Origin: Coenobita brevimanus
Lineage: Eukaryota > Arthropoda > Malacostraca > Decapoda > Coenobitidae
Assembly (NCBI GenBank): GCA_032717465.1
Contig: JAVRFU010003718.1
Span: 1,868,856-1,932,855 of the forward strand
Direction: 5' to 3'
DNA: 64,000 nucleotides
Made by a program: the position numbers and the translations under genes. Of this stretch, positions 46,130-58,702 are shown in pieces. The stretch's first letter is position 1. Every line of letters starts with the position of its first letter. The notes below the pieces were generated by a model. It was not told the DNA's origin, did no database searches, and was given only the letters and a program-made list of their open reading frames with translations.

Positions 46130-46930
46130 AGAGAGAAGAAACATCATAAATTAGCACATATTTTAGTATTAGGCCAAACATTTTTATCAACATTATAAAG
46201 CACAACTATCTGGAGATTGATGTCCAATAAAAAGTCAGGGAGAAGAAGGCATAAATAAAGGCAGGGGAAAATATAATTTAGCCCAAATACCGCTCCCACA
46301 CTGCAGCACGACCGTAAGGTAATTTCATGTTGTGGTACATAAAACGGAAGTCAGAACTGTCCTATAAGTAAATATTTATATGTCGGAATGTAGCTGATGA
46401 AATTTCCTAAAACTCCTAATCAGCAAACAATTACCATGAAACAAATATGTCTATGAGGAAACAAGAGAGAAGAAGGAAAGAAGAAACATCATAAATTGGC
46501 ACGTAATCTATATTCGCTGAACTTTTTTATCAACACCATAGGCAAGTATAAATATTCAAGATTATGTGAATAAAAAATCAGGCAGACACAGGCTTAGATA
46601 AAGGCAGGGGAAAACATAATTTGGCAACAACTTTGGCCGCACAAAACACCACTCCCGCACTGCAGCGCAATCATAAGATAATTTCCTATAGTGGTACGTA
46701 AAACCCACCCAAACTGCCCAACAGTAAATATTTATATACCAAAACGCCACTAATGAAATTTCCTAAAATTTTTTCTCAGTAACAAATTGCCATAAAACTT
46801 ATATTTCTATGAGAAAACACAAAGGAAATAAGAAACATCGTAAATCAGCGCATAATGTATGTTCGCCAAATGTTTTTATCAACACCATAAGCACACAACT
46901 ATTAGAGATTACGAAGATAATAAAATCACG
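46130..46930. repeat. ~345-bp AT-rich tandem repeat (U7)
   Basis: Copies begin near 46135, 46481 and 46829. Indels are frequent up to about 46440, then the sequence agrees again with U2 and U5. Confidence 0.77.
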
Positions 46931-48100
46931 GAAAAAGAAGCAAAACCAATGGTGTAGGGACAAAATGTGTAAGAAGTACGGCGAGCACGGAAACAGGTGG
47001 GGGTTCTCCCAGCATTCAGCCAAGGCCAAGCCGTCCCACACCCTGAGTACTTGTCCGTGGTTGGATGCAGCCTGAGTCGTCCAATAACGAGAGAGTTAAC
47101 TGCAACAGCAAATAATGCTACACTCAAAACACTCCTCTGTGGCACATCCTCCTCCTGAGAGTACAGGGGAGAGTTCAAATCACACACACACACACACAGG
47201 AAACTTCCTGTCAAAGACGAAGTTCTGAATAAAAGTGGGTAAGCAACCCCAAAGACCATAAAAATGGAGACTGGTTGGTTACCTCCTATAGCTTGCTTGG
47301 AACAGGAAATGTGCCCCAAGCATGCTGCCAGGAGGTAGGGACTGCAGCCTTAATCAATGGGAAATAATCTCTGTTGGTGACAGGTCTAACATAACAGACA
47401 CATCAAGAATCACTGTTGCCCTTGCTGCCTCACCTGCAGAATCATTTCCCTGCGGTCCAATGTGGGTTGCCACCCAGCATGGTGGCCCATGAGGTGGAAC
47501 TTTTCTCAAATTTTCAACACTAAAGGGTGAGGAGAGTTGAAATGCTTAACGGCAGACAAGGCAGCCCTGCAGTCATTAAAAATCATAAAACTAATTGCAT
47601 CAAAGATGAGGATATGGTGGAGAGCCAACAGAATTGCTGACAGCTTCACAGTAAAAATTAAGGCAGAGGAGGGTAGGGTGCCACTCTGGCTAAAATTATG
47701 GAAGACAACCTCAAATCCAATGCCAGCCATCAGTAAACATGGACAGACCCAGCATGGGGGCAAAATGAACTCAAAGCTGGGTGTGGATCACCACATCTGA
47801 TGTTACGGACTTTGGAGCCACGATATACCAGCAAAATCTGACTTATAGTAACACCCAGAGTGGAACAACAGATGTCTCCACATCAAAGACCAGAGTGAGT
47901 GGCAGACAGATCAGTTATGACTTCCTCTGCCTGATAACTAAAGGGGCAAGGAAATTGCGTATGGAAGTCGTGCAAAGCGTGCTATGCAGAACTAAAAACA
48001 GCGTCATATGTTGGTGTTTCAGGAAGCCTCTGGAGTCTGCACCAGCACCTCGATATACAGGACTGACGCTGTAGCTCCAGGCTCAAAACTCCTGCATCCA
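46931..48100 (-). pseudogene. I-group ORF2 C-terminal half (U7)
   Basis: Linker frame 48173-47982 (RLPETPTYDAVF), RNase H first frame 47763-47506 (FEVVFHNFSQSGTLPSSA, TVKLSAILLALHHI, FNDCRAALS), C-terminal frame 47319-46909. It has the CATAACAGA insertion of U3 and U6 but an empty MITE TTAA at 47547-47550, so that insertion is older than or independent of the MITE. Confidence 0.72.
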
Positions 48101-48304
48101 AAACAGGCCTGGGACAAGGGAGGTGCAAAAGGGTCCTGTAGCCAAACGAAGGACTGGGACAGGGGAAGTGCAAAAGGGTCTAGTAGTCAAACAAAGGTCT
48201 GTGTGATTTAGTCCAAGGTGCATAACCAGCCAGGGGTAACTGAAGGAACCTACGGCAAAGTGCCCGCAAAGTGTTACCTCCAAGAAAACAAAATCAAAAT
48301 AACT
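48101..48304 (-). pseudogene. CJ 3' UTR, left of RTE-B (U7)
   Basis: CJ 3' end with a local ~50-bp tandem duplication (48105-48205: two diverged copies of the CTGGGACAAGGG...CAAAAGGGTC stretch). Cut at 48304 by the RTE-B tail. Confidence 0.62.
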
Positions 48305-51300
48305 ATCTATCTATCTATCTATCTATAGCCTGACGCCCTAATCCCGCAAAGGGTGGCCGCAGACAAAACGCCTCCAAGTCACTCTGTCACCCACCATTTG
48401 ACTACCCTCCCCCCAACTCACCCCCCCCCTTCCTCATATACCTCTCAACTCCATCCCTCCACCTCATCCTCGGTCTACCCCTCCCTCTCCCTCCCTCCAC
48501 CTCACCTACATACACCCTCTTAGTCAGTCTTTCATTCTCCATCCTCTCCATATGTCCAAACCATCTCAGTGTATTTCTCCTAATCTTTTCAACCACATCC
48601 ACATCCACCCCACAACGTTCCTTCACTTCTTCATTCGTCAACCTGTCCCTCCACGTCACTCCACATGCTCCTCTCAAGTAACTCATTTCCACTGCTCTCA
48701 CTCTTGACTTGTTCCCCTCTTGCAAGGTCCACGCCTCGCTTCCATACCTCAGGGTAAAGATCACAATACCATCATGCAGTGACTTCTTAACTTCCATACT
48801 CACCTCCCTATTTCTCATCACTGCTTTCAGTGTGCCAACAACCTTCCTTCCCTGCTGTACCCTTTCACGTACTTCATCCCCCAAAGTTCCATCCATACTC
48901 ATCACACTACCCAAGTACTTGAATGCACTCACATTCTCCATATCCTCACCATCCAACCTCACTGCACACTCTGTGACTTCATTCCTCTCAAACACCATAA
49001 CTTTACTTTTGTTTACATTAACTTTCAGCTTCCTCCTCCTACAAACTGTCCCAAATTCATTCATCAAACCCTGCAACTCCCATTCATCTTCACTCAACAA
49101 TACTGCATCATCAGCAAACAGCAACACCGGAAGCTTCCAAATCTCACCCTCATTCTTTAAGGCCACCCCCACATCCACTGCCCTACCTTGTACCTCCTTT
49201 ACAACCCCATCCATATATATATTAAACAGCCATGGAGACATTACACACCCCTGTTTCAGGCCCACATTGAGATCAAAGAACTCACTCAGCTCACCATCCA
49301 CTCGCACCGTAGCCCTAGCTCCCTCGTACATACTCTTCACAGCACTAACAATTTCCCCTCCACTCCATATATTCTTAATACCATCCACATACCTTTCCTA
49401 TCTATTCTGTCATAAGCTTTCTCCAAGTCCATGAAGGCAGCGTACACTTTCCTTCCCTTCTCTAGATACTTCTCCACTAAACATCTTAGAACAAATATCT
49501 GATCTACACACCTTTTCCCTTCCTAAATCCCCCTTGTTCTTCTCCAACTAGCTCCTCTGTCATATGCCTAACCCTATCAATGAGTATTCTACCATATATT
49601 TTACCAGTCACACTAAGAAGGCAAATACCCCTATGGTTACCACATACTTCTCTCTCCCCTTTTCCTTTGTACAGAGGAACAATTATACCTGATTTCCAGT
49701 CCTCTGGAACCCTTCCCTCTTCCCAAGCCAATCTACACAACTTCCATATCCACTCCACAACAATCTCACCCCCATACCTAAGCATTTCACCACACACTCC
49801 ATCAATTCCTGGGGCCTTTCCCAGCTTAATCTTCTTCATCGCTTCCACTACTTCCGACCTACTGATCTCTTCCTCCCTCCTCTCATCTCTTCTTCTCCCA
49901 GCCATTCCCCAACCACTTATACTCACTCTGCTCTCACTCTCTACATTCAACAAATCCTCAAAGTGCTCCTTCCATCTCCTCAATTTCTTTCTCTTCTCCA
50001 CCAACAATCTATTATTCCTATCTTTCACTCCCCTACTGTTTCCCCTTTCACACTGCCTTACTTTCTTTACCTCCTTCCAAAACAATTTCTTACTCTCCCT
50101 CCATTTCACACCCAGATTCCTCCCAAACTCTTCATCCACTTTCTTCTTACTCTCCTTCACCAATCTCTTAACCTCCCTTCTCCTGCTCACATATACCTCT
50201 CTCTTCTCTCTCTCATCTTCTCCCCTACCTCTACTCGCCAACCATTCACCATACGCCTTCTTCTTTTGTTCCACAGCTCGTTTCACCTCATCATTCCACC
50301 ATGCTGTCCCTTGCATACCCTTGCATCTCCTCTTCACTCCACAAACCGCCTCACACGCTGCGCTTATCTCTTCCGTGAATATCTTACATACGTCTTCCAC
50401 CCCTTCCATCTGCTCTAGCTCATACCTTCCCAATCTTTCTTCCACTATGCTCTTATACTCTGTCCTCTTCTCACTATCTTGCAATTTCTCCACTCTTCTC
50501 ACAGGAGCTGCTTCCTCCTGTCTTCCCCTTCGCCTCCTCAACCACTTTCTTTGCAGCTCTACCTTGGCCATCACTAAGTGATGGTCCTAGACTCCATTCC
50601 CCCATCCTCTCCACACCCTTGCATCCAACACTTGTCTTCTCATTCGCTCATCCACACACACGTAGTCTATCATTGCCTTTCGTTCAACAAGTTCACCATC
50701 CATCCTCCTCATTACTCTCCATGTATACCGGTGGATCATCTTATGACGAAAGTAGGTGTTGGCTATTGCCAACCCCTTACCAGCACAGATGTCCACCAAA
50801 GCACTACCATTCCCATCTACTTCAGCTGGCACACCCCACTGACCAACCACTCCATCCACTCGTACATTCCCAACTTTGCCATTCATGTCTCCAATCAACA
50901 GCACTCTCTCGCTCCTCTCAAACTTGTCCATACATGCTTCTACTCTCGCCCAAAACTCATCTTTCACTCTTGCCACTCGATCCTCTGTTGGAGCATACAC
51001 ACATACAATCGCCCATGCTTGTATACCTACTTTCATCCTCACCCATACAATCCTTGCATCCACTGTTCCATACTCTCTTATATTCTCCTTCCACTTCTTG
51101 CTTATCATCAGACATACTCCCTCTCTTGCCCTCTCATTCTCACTGACTCCCGCACATATACCTACACCGTATTCCCATTCTCTCATCCTTTCACCTTTCC
51201 ATTTAGTTTCAGTCAATCCAGATATATCCACTTTTGCATCCTCAAGCACCTGGACAATCTCTCTCTCTTTCACTTCATCATTCACTCCTCTCACATTCCA

Positions 51301-51509
51301 CGTTCCTACCCTCAGAACGTCCTTTGTCCGTTCCTTAGTCGTCAACGTATGGTCCGTCCGGGTCCGAGGCGCTTTACTTGCTTTTTTAGTTAGTTCCTTT
51401 TACGGGGTGGGGCACTAACCCACCACCAACCCTTTTAGTCGCCTTGTACGACAAGCAGGGATACTGGGGGAGTATTCTTGAAACCCCCCTACCCCCAGGG
51501 GGTTCAAGA
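48305..51509 (-). mobile_element. RTE-B non-LTR retrotransposon, full length (U7)
   Basis: 3.2 kb, from a 5' end at 51509 with inverted C/G runs (51487-51503, CCCCCCTACCCCCAGGGGG) to a TATC tail at 48305-48325. It interrupts the CJ 3' UTR, with about 11 bp of target missing compared with U4 and U5. It is the only RTE copy here with a complete endonuclease. RTE-B differs from RTE-A throughout (for example HMERMENERL and VSAFKYLGSVMSMDG). Confidence 0.84.
48402..51345 (-). pseudogene. RTE-B endonuclease-RT ORF, one stop and two frameshifts
   Basis: From 51345: AP-type endonuclease with GTWNVRGVNDE, SGLTETKWKG, VCVYAPTEDR, IGDMNGKVGN, YTWRVMRR and MIDYVCVDERM. A TAG at 50587-50589 falls directly before the terminal Asp-His (DHHLVMAK). 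The same frame continues (50574-49504) through WWNDEVKRAVEQKKKAY, GKAPGIDGVCGEML, PLYKGKGE and QGGFRKGKG, then a 1-bp deletion near 49510. After a second break near 49385, the frame 49388-48402 has AVKSMYEGARATVRVDGE, QGCVMSPWLFNIYMDG, LLFADDAVLLSED, FKYLGSVMSMDG, RWFGHMERMENERL and GGRGRGRPRMRW. Catalytic motifs are all retained, so inactivation is recent. Confidence 0.86.
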
Positions 51510-52085
51510 ACCATTCATTTTGAGATGCCTGGACACACTGCATTTGAAAGACTGGAGGTCATAGCCAGTACGAAGTACAGACAAAGGGAGGCAGTTCCAG
51601 AGTTGACCTGTTGTATACATGATGAATTGGGGGTAATGGTTAACACTTCCAATAGAGAGCTGGACTGAAAAGGGATGAGAGTTTGTTGCTAGACGGGTAC
51701 TACGTGCCTGTCATACTAGATGAGGGATGCAAGCATACAGTTCAGAGGAGCAATGACCATTGAAGTGGTGACAAAAAAGAGATAAAGATGCAACAGCGTG
51801 GTAAAGAGACAGAGGTTGAAGGGAGCCAGTAAGAGGAGGCGGGTTAATGAAATGAAAAACCTTTGACTCCACCTTGTTGAGATGGAATGTACATGGGGAG
51901 TCTCCCCATACGTGAGAGTTGTACTCTACATTGGTGAATAAACCCATGTAAAAGGTTAACAATTGTGCTGGAGTCAAGAAGGTACAGAGTTGGCTTAGGA
52001 AATCTAATCTTTTGGAAGCAGATTTTACAAGAGATGTAATATGTTCTTTCCATGATAAATCCAGAAACAATGAAACCCCAAGTAT
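51510..52085 (-). pseudogene. CJ element, RT C-terminus (U7)
   Basis: The frame 52070-51711 encodes FLDLSWKEHITSLVKSASK, QLCTFLTPAQLLTFYMGL, SHVWGDSP and LQPLSLYHAVASLSLF. This unit keeps the LSWKEHI block lost from U2, U4 and U5. Cut by a MITE at the LGVS codons. Confidence 0.75.
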
Positions 52086-53930
52086 GTTTATCCTCTAAAC
52101 CGCGGGCTTGTTTTGCTTTGCCTTGCGTGTCCAACGGGCATATTCGTGCTCCAACAGACTCTCTAAAAATATTTGCCAAAAATCAGTTATTAGTCCTAGA
52201 ATATTAAAATTACATATGCATATGGCACACACCTTCAGCTTTCTCCTGGGATGTTTGTTGAGCCTTCGTCGAGTACCGTAGGACTTGTGGAGACCTCTGA
52301 AGATGGGTAACGAAGTCTCCGCTTCACACTTCCCGACAACCCGTAATATGATTACCACAGCCTGATATTATCACTAGAAACACTATTCTATGATTCTCAA
52401 ATAGTTTGGAATCCATGTCCCCCCCCCTAAAAAAAAAAAACACTGTGAAAGCAATGAAAATTAAGAGCGCGTATGACCTTCCCACTTCCGATCATTCACC
52501 GCTGGTGTTCTGTCATTTATTATTCATAAATATCCTCAGTTTATATTTCTATTACTATATAACACTTATATATATCTACTGTACAGTTTTTATCCATAAG
52601 TTTCCCTTAGTAATAGTAGTTTATTGTCACTGTAGGCATTCAATTTCTCTTTCAGTAAAATACGTAGCATTCACATTCTCGTCCTGTATACTAGCGTTGA
52701 GAGTGAATCTGTCACTTTCACCTTCACTTTCATAACTCATAGTATTCATACATGCTAGAGTGAAACTTTCACTTTCATTACTTCTAGTATATATACTTGT
52801 ATTCTTGTATTACTACTCATTTACATTTCTATTTACACTCTCTATTTTATTTACATTATTTACATTTCTATTTTATTTACACTGTGTTAGGCACTGTCAC
52901 TTGCTGTAACTCATAAAACTATTTTCCACTGTTCACTTATATTTACATTCAATGCTTTCACTTGCTGTTTACATATTATTTACAAATTATTTACATTTCC
53001 ACTTGCACTGTTTCACTCACCAGAAAGATAGCAGTCACTGTCTATCATTTTCATTGACAAATTAGCCAGTTCACATTCCACAACACTCACTTATCCCTTT
53101 ACCTCTTTCCACACGAGGTTTAGTAGGGGGTAGAGGTCACATGGCCCTTTGCATGGGGCTAAAAAGGGGCGGAATTTGACAGGCGCGAATCCGACGTGCT
53201 TTCACCTTGAAAGACGACAGTAAACTGAATACAGTGTACTGTATGGTGGCCTGTTTAGGGGAAGTGCAGTGCTGCCAATCTCAGCCTGGTGACAGCTGCT
53301 AATATATACACTATGAAATGGTTGGCAGGAAATCTAGACAATACATAATAAATTAGGTAGTTCCAGGTGAATGTAAATATCACTTTGGCTTCTCCCTTCC
53401 CTCCTTATATATAATTTTATTATAAGAATAGATTATGCGGCATATTTGAAGGGGAAAAAAATAGCGAAAATTAGCAAACGAGTGCACGTGAGGTGTTGTC
53501 AGGTGATAATTAGCCAATTCCAGGTGTATGGCACTAATCACTTACCTTCTTTCTTTTTTATATATATTATTTGGTATAAGAATAGGGCATAGGGCTTATT
53601 TGAATGGACAAAATCAGTGGAAAATTCCAGGGAGGATTTACTTAGCATAGCACGGCTGGGCAGACAAAAGGAGAGTGTAATGGAGGGGAGGTAGGGAGGA
53701 GAGTCAAGAACGGGGAGAAATGGCTAAATTGTCAACAATGGATGGGAATACAGATGAGATTAGGAGTGCTGACTGGTGTTGAACATTGGCAGTACTGGTA
53801 GATGATACAAGCCACCACTTGAAAGCCCGGGCAAATTCAAAATAGCACAGAATCACAAAAGTGACACCCCGTGGTATGATCCCTTGCTCCCAAGTGTCAC
53901 GAAAGTGACGCCCCGAGGTTAAAGGGTTAA
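52086..53930. mobile_element. TTAA MITE copy P4, diverged full-length (U7)
   Basis: Right TTAA at 53927-53930; the left boundary has decayed to TTTATCCTCTAAACCGCGGG near 52087. It occupies the same CJ site as P3. At about 1.84 kb it keeps the whole interior but is clearly diverged from P1, P2 and P5 (for example 53170-53310), so it represents an older lineage. No coding frame is seen. Confidence 0.75.
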
Positions 53931-54200
53931 AGATGATGCAGGATTGAGCTAGACATTGTTAAAAATTGAAGGGATCTCCAGCAGAAAACTGTCAGGTTGG
54001 CTGATGTAAGAGCTGAGTTTTTGATGGATTAAAAACAACATTACTTTTACCCCAGTCAGTGATATAAGCCAAGTCAGACATTTAGTGTACCATAGCCTCA
54101 CCCTTGTTTGTTGATGAAACTGCTGAGACAGATGCTGCAGGAAGCAAATAGAAAGGTAAAGGGTGGAATCATCAGCATTAGATGTACAGCTTAGAAGGAC
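53931..54200 (-). pseudogene. CJ element, palm region (U7)
   Basis: Minus-strand equivalent of 16984-17246 in U3, holding the NADDSTLY box near 54175 and the SDWxKSN stretch. Ends at the TATC tail of RTE-A. Confidence 0.66.
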
Positions 54201-55862
54201 TATCTATCTATCTATCTATTGCCAGACACCTCAATCCCATTTGGGGTGGCCACAAACAAAACGCCTCCAAGTCGCCCTGTCCCCCGCCATTTCACTGCCC
54301 TGCTCCCAACTCATACCCCCCTCTCTGATATACCTCTCCACCCCATCCCTCCATCTCATCCTCGGCCTCCCCCTCCCTCTTCCCCCCTCCACCTCACTCA
54401 CATACACTCTCTTCATCAGTCTTTCACCCTCCATTCTCTCCACATGGCCAAATCACCTCAGTGTGTTCCTCACAACGCTTCCTAAGACACCCACATCCAC
54501 ATCACAACGCTCCTTTATATCCTCATTCGTCAGCCTGTCTCTCCATGTGACCCCACAGGCTCCTCTTAAATAACTCATTTCCATTGCTCTCACTCTTGAC
54601 TTGTGTCCTTCCAACAACGTTCAAGCTTCACTTCCGTACGTTAGAGTTGGTATCACAATACTGTCATGTAGTAACTTTTTCACTTCCTTGCTCACTTCCC
54701 TGTTTCTTATCACTACTTTCAAAGAACCAGCAACCTTTCTTCCCTCCTGTACCCTTTCGAGCACTTCACCCTCCAAACCTCCATCCTTACTCATCACACT
54801 ACCCAAGTACTTAAACGTACTCACATTTTCCAATTCCCCACCATCCAATCTCGCTGTACATTCACTGACTTCACCTCTCTCAAAGACCATCATTTTACTT
54901 TTCCCTACATTCACCTTTAGACTCCACTTCTTACACACTCTCCCAAACTCATCCAGTAGGCCTTGCAGCTCCCCTTCGTCTTCACTCAACAACACAGGAT
55001 CATCTGCAAACAACAGTACAGGGAGTTTCCAAAGAATATCCTCTCTCACCAGGGCCACTCCAACATCCACTACCCTACCTCGGACCTCTTTTATAACCCC
55101 ATCCATGTACAGATTGAACAACCATGGAGACATGACACATCCCTGTTTCAACCCAACTATCAAAGAGAAAAATTCACTTAGTTCACCATCCACACGCACT
55201 GCAGCCTTCGCACCATCGTACATACTCTTCACAGCATTCAACAACTTCCCTTATACTCCATATATTCTTAACACTTTCCACAATCCTTGACTATCCACCC
55301 TGTCATATGCTTTCTCCAAATCCATGAAAGCCACATACAACTTCTTTCCCTTCTCTAGAAACTTTTCCACTAAAGATCTAAGAATGAATATCTGAGCTAC
55401 ACAACCTCTTCCCTTCCTAAAGCCTCCCTGTTCTTCTCTAACTAATTTCTCTGTTCTTTCTCTAACTCTGTCAATAAGTGTCCTACCATACACTTTTCCT
55501 ATTATACTAAGAAGACAAATGCCCATATGATTACCACACACTTCTTTTTCCCCTTTTCCTTTGTACAAGGGAATAATTATACCTGACTTCCAATCCTCCG
55601 GGACTCTACCTTCCTCCCAGGCCAATCTGCTCATCTTCCACATCCATTCTACTACTATCTCTCCCCCATGCTTCTGCATTTCACCGCACACTCCATCAAT
55701 TCCTGGAGCTTTCCCTAATTTAACTTTCTTCATTGCTTCCACAACTTCTACCCTACTGATTTCTTCCTGTCTTCTCACCTCCCTCCTTCTCCAAGCCATT
55801 CCCCAGCCACTTATACTCGCATTACTTCCATTCTCTATGTTCAACAATTCCTTAAAGTGTTC
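54201..55862 (-). pseudogene. RTE-A at its original CJ insertion site (U7)
   Basis: TATC tail at 54201-54217, truncated 5' end near 55862. Frames: 55847-55251 (GKAPGIDGVCGEM, QGGFRKGRG, AFMDLEKAYDRVD), 55244-54621 (QGCVMSPWLF, then LLFADDPVLL, thumb) and 54443-54231 (RGRGRPRMRW). The Trp-to-stop change near 54620 is shared with U2, U4, U5 and U6. Unlike those, the CJ palm and the MITE are still present on its left, so this is the undeleted arrangement. Compared with the empty site in U3, 17 bp of CJ were lost on insertion. Confidence 0.82.
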
Positions 55863-56110
55863 AAGACAGCTGGTGATAGGACAGAGTCCCGAGGAACACC
55901 ACTACTCATAGCTCTAGGAGAAAAACAGTGGCCGTCTACAACTGCAGCTATAGAACGACCAGAAAGGAAGCTTGAGATGAAGGCACAGATAGAAGAATAT
56001 AAGCCATAAGAGGGCAGTTTGGAAATTAAAAATTTATGCCAGACTCAATTAAAAGTCTTTGAGATGTCAAGTGAAATGGCAAAGCTTTCACTAAAATCCT
56101 GAAAGGATTG
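55863..56110 (-). pseudogene. CJ element, 5' RT fragment (U7)
   Basis: Colinear with U2 and U4, GVPRDSVLS readable. Bounded by RTE-A and the I-group junction. Confidence 0.62.
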
Positions 56111-56624
56111 GATAACACTAGAGCTTGATGGAGCAGGAGCAGGGTATGTCTGTCAGCAGCCTATCTAGTATGAGCTAGAACCTTTAAAAGGCTCACAACC
56201 TTCAGGCAAGAAGCCTTTATCTGCTTTAAATGTGGGATCCAAATAAGACAGGCATCACAGATGAGGCCCAAAAACCTCACTTCCATACCAGCAATCCTTT
56301 GGCCATTTAAAAACAAATCTGGGTCAGGATGGGCCCCATGTAACTGGCAGAAGTGCACTCCAATGGTCTCAGATGAGGAAAATCTAAAAGCCATGTTTTG
56401 GTGCCCTGGTAACAGAATGATTTATTGCAAGTTGCAGCCAGCACTCTGCCACCAACATACTGGATGCAGCAAATGAAACAGAGACATCATCCACAAAGAG
56501 GAAGCTCTTCACTCCTCTTCTCCACAATGCCATTAATCCTTTTGACAGTTAGGGTAGTGGTGCAAAACTCACCCCCTCGATGCTGGACAACGCAAGCTGC
56601 ATCGAACAAAATCGCCCTTGATAG
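56111..56624 (-). pseudogene. I-group RT fragment (U7)
   Basis: 56394-56161 encodes FRFSSSETIGVHFCQLHG, HPDPDLFLNGQRI and VRFLGLICDACLIW; the FVDD box lies near 56490 in another frame. Confidence 0.73.
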
Positions 56625-56924
56625 AGAGAAGAAACATCATAAATTAGCACATATTTTATATTCGCCAAACATTTTTATCAACATTATAAAGCACAACTAT
56701 CTGAGATTACGTCAATAAAAAGTCAGGCAGAAGAAGGCATAAATAAAGGCAGGGGAAAATATAATTTAGCCAAATACCGCTCCCACACTGCAGCACGACC
56801 GTAAGGTAATTTCATGTTGTGGTACATAAAACCGATCTGAACTGTCCTATAGTAAATATTTATATATCAGAATGTAGCTGATGAAATTTCCTAAAACTCC
56901 TAATCAGCAACAATTACCATGAAA
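56625..56924. repeat. AT-rich repeat, under one copy (U8)
   Basis: Only the first ~300 bp of the repeat remain, up to the ATTACCATGAAA box. It is then joined directly to the interior of a MITE at about 56925. Confidence 0.75.
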
Positions 56925-57788
56925 TAACAGAAAGATCGTAGTCACTCTTTTATCAATTGTCAGCCCTTTACCTCTTTCCACACGAGGTTTAGTAGGGGGT
57001 AAAGGTCACAGGGCCCTTTGCATGGGGGTGAAAAAGGCCCTGAAGTCAGCAAGAGGATGAGCCGTACCTCCTCTTCGGAAGATGAGAGAGAACTGATAAA
57101 GGAGGGCCGGCCCGGGTAGAGGCCTACTTAGGGGATATTCAGTACTACCAACGTAGCTCTTGAAACAGCTATGTATTTCCCTAAAATGACTGGCAGGAAA
57201 TCTAGACAATACATTATAAATTAGGTAGTTCCAGGTGAATGTAAATATCACTTAGGCTTCTCCCTTCCCTCCTTATTTGTATATTTATTACGAAAATAGA
57301 TTATATGGCATATTTCAAGGGGAAAAAAACAGCGAAAATTAGCGAACGAGTGCATGTGAGGTGCTGTCAGGTGATAATTAGCCAATTCCAGGTGTATGGC
57401 ACTCTCACTTACCTTATTTCTTTCTTGTATATATTATTTGGTATAAGAATAGGGCATAGGGCTTATTTCAATGGATGAAATCAGTGAAAAATTCCAGGGA
57501 AGATTTACTTAGCGTAGCACGGCCGGGCAGGCGAGAGGATAGGGTAATGGAGGGAGGGGAGTCAAGAACGGGGAGAAATGGCTAAATTGTCAACAATGGA
57601 TGGGAGTACAGATGAGATTAGGAGTGCTGACTAGTGTTGGACATTGGCAGTACTGATAGATGATACAAGCCCCCACTTGGAAGCCCGGGTGAATTCAAAA
57701 TAACACAGAATCACAAAAGCGACGCCCCGCGGTATGATCCCTTGCTCCCAAGCGTCACGAAAGTGACGCCCCGCGGTTAAGGGGTTAA
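56925..57788. mobile_element. TTAA MITE copy P5, left half missing (U8)
   Basis: Begins inside the MITE at the AACAGAAAGATCG box (equal to 9218 in P1) and runs to the right TTAA at 57785-57788. The right end is nearly identical to P1. The join removed the left half of the MITE, the distal RNase H part, the I-group C-terminus and most of the AT-rich repeat. Confidence 0.77.
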
Positions 57789-58240
57789 CGGCAGACAAGG
57801 CAGCCCTGCACTCACTAAAAATCATAAAACTAATTGCATCAAATGTGAGGATATGCTGCAGAGCCAACAGAATTGCTGACAGCTTCACAGTAAAAATTAA
57901 GGCAGAGGAGGGTAGGGTGCCACTCTGGGTAAAATTACGGAAGACAACCTCAAATTCAATGCCAGCCATCAGTAAACATGGACAGACCCAGCATGAGGGC
58001 AAAATGAACTCAAAGCTGGGTGTGGATCACCACATCTGATGTTACGGACTTTGGAGCCATGATATATACCAGCATTATCTGACTTATAGTAACACCCAGA
58101 GTGGAACAACAGATGTCTCCACATCAAAGACCAGAGTGAGTGGCAGACAGATCAGTCATGACTTTTTCTGTCTGATAACTAAGGGGGCAAGGAAATTGCG
58201 TATGGAAGTCGTGCAAAGTGTGCTATGCAGAACTAAAAAC
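57789..58240 (-). pseudogene. I-group ORF2, proximal RNase H part and linker (U8)
   Basis: 58002-57631 encodes FEVVFRNFTQSGTLPSSA, TVKLSAILLALQHI and FSECRAALSAV before running into the MITE. Linker up to the Gypsy TSD at 58241. Confidence 0.7.
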
Positions 58241-58245
58241 AGCGT

Positions 58246-58433
58246 TGTTACGTATTTTGAATTAGCCGCGCTTGGCGCACTACCCACAATGCTCCGCTGT
58301 TTTGTGTTGAGGGTCAGATTCGAAAGCTAGAGAATAAACACCGCTGTCTCACTCCACCCATCTCTTGTTTGACTACCCTGCCTCGCCAGTATATCTTCAC
58401 GGCAAACGACATAATACACAAGAACACGAAACA
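58246..58433 (+). repeat. Gypsy G3 5' LTR
   Basis: 188 bp, TGTTACG...GAAACA, nearly identical to G2; followed by TGGTGGCAGC. Confidence 0.85.
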
Positions 58434-58702
58434 TGGTGGCAGCTGATGGAAGTGGAGCTGAGAAGAGAATGCGGTCTGCAGTATAAGCCATTTGAGTGAT
58501 ATGACCTGCTGCTACTCCTGGCGAAATTTTGAAGTGGATGTTAGCCTGCTGGGGAACCTGCACATTCTTCCTGCTTGTGAGTGAACTGATTCCCTACAAT
58601 CTACTGATGTTCCTGCCTACAGCCTGTGAGTAGATGGATCTCCTTTGACCTGCAACGTATTGATAAGTTCCTGTAACCTACTAGCCTCACCCACCAAGAA
58701 GA

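Noticed and set aside
48105..48205. Local ~50-bp duplication in the CJ 3' UTR as a separate element
   Set aside because: Short, imperfect tandem duplication with no ends of its own; replication slippage explains it.
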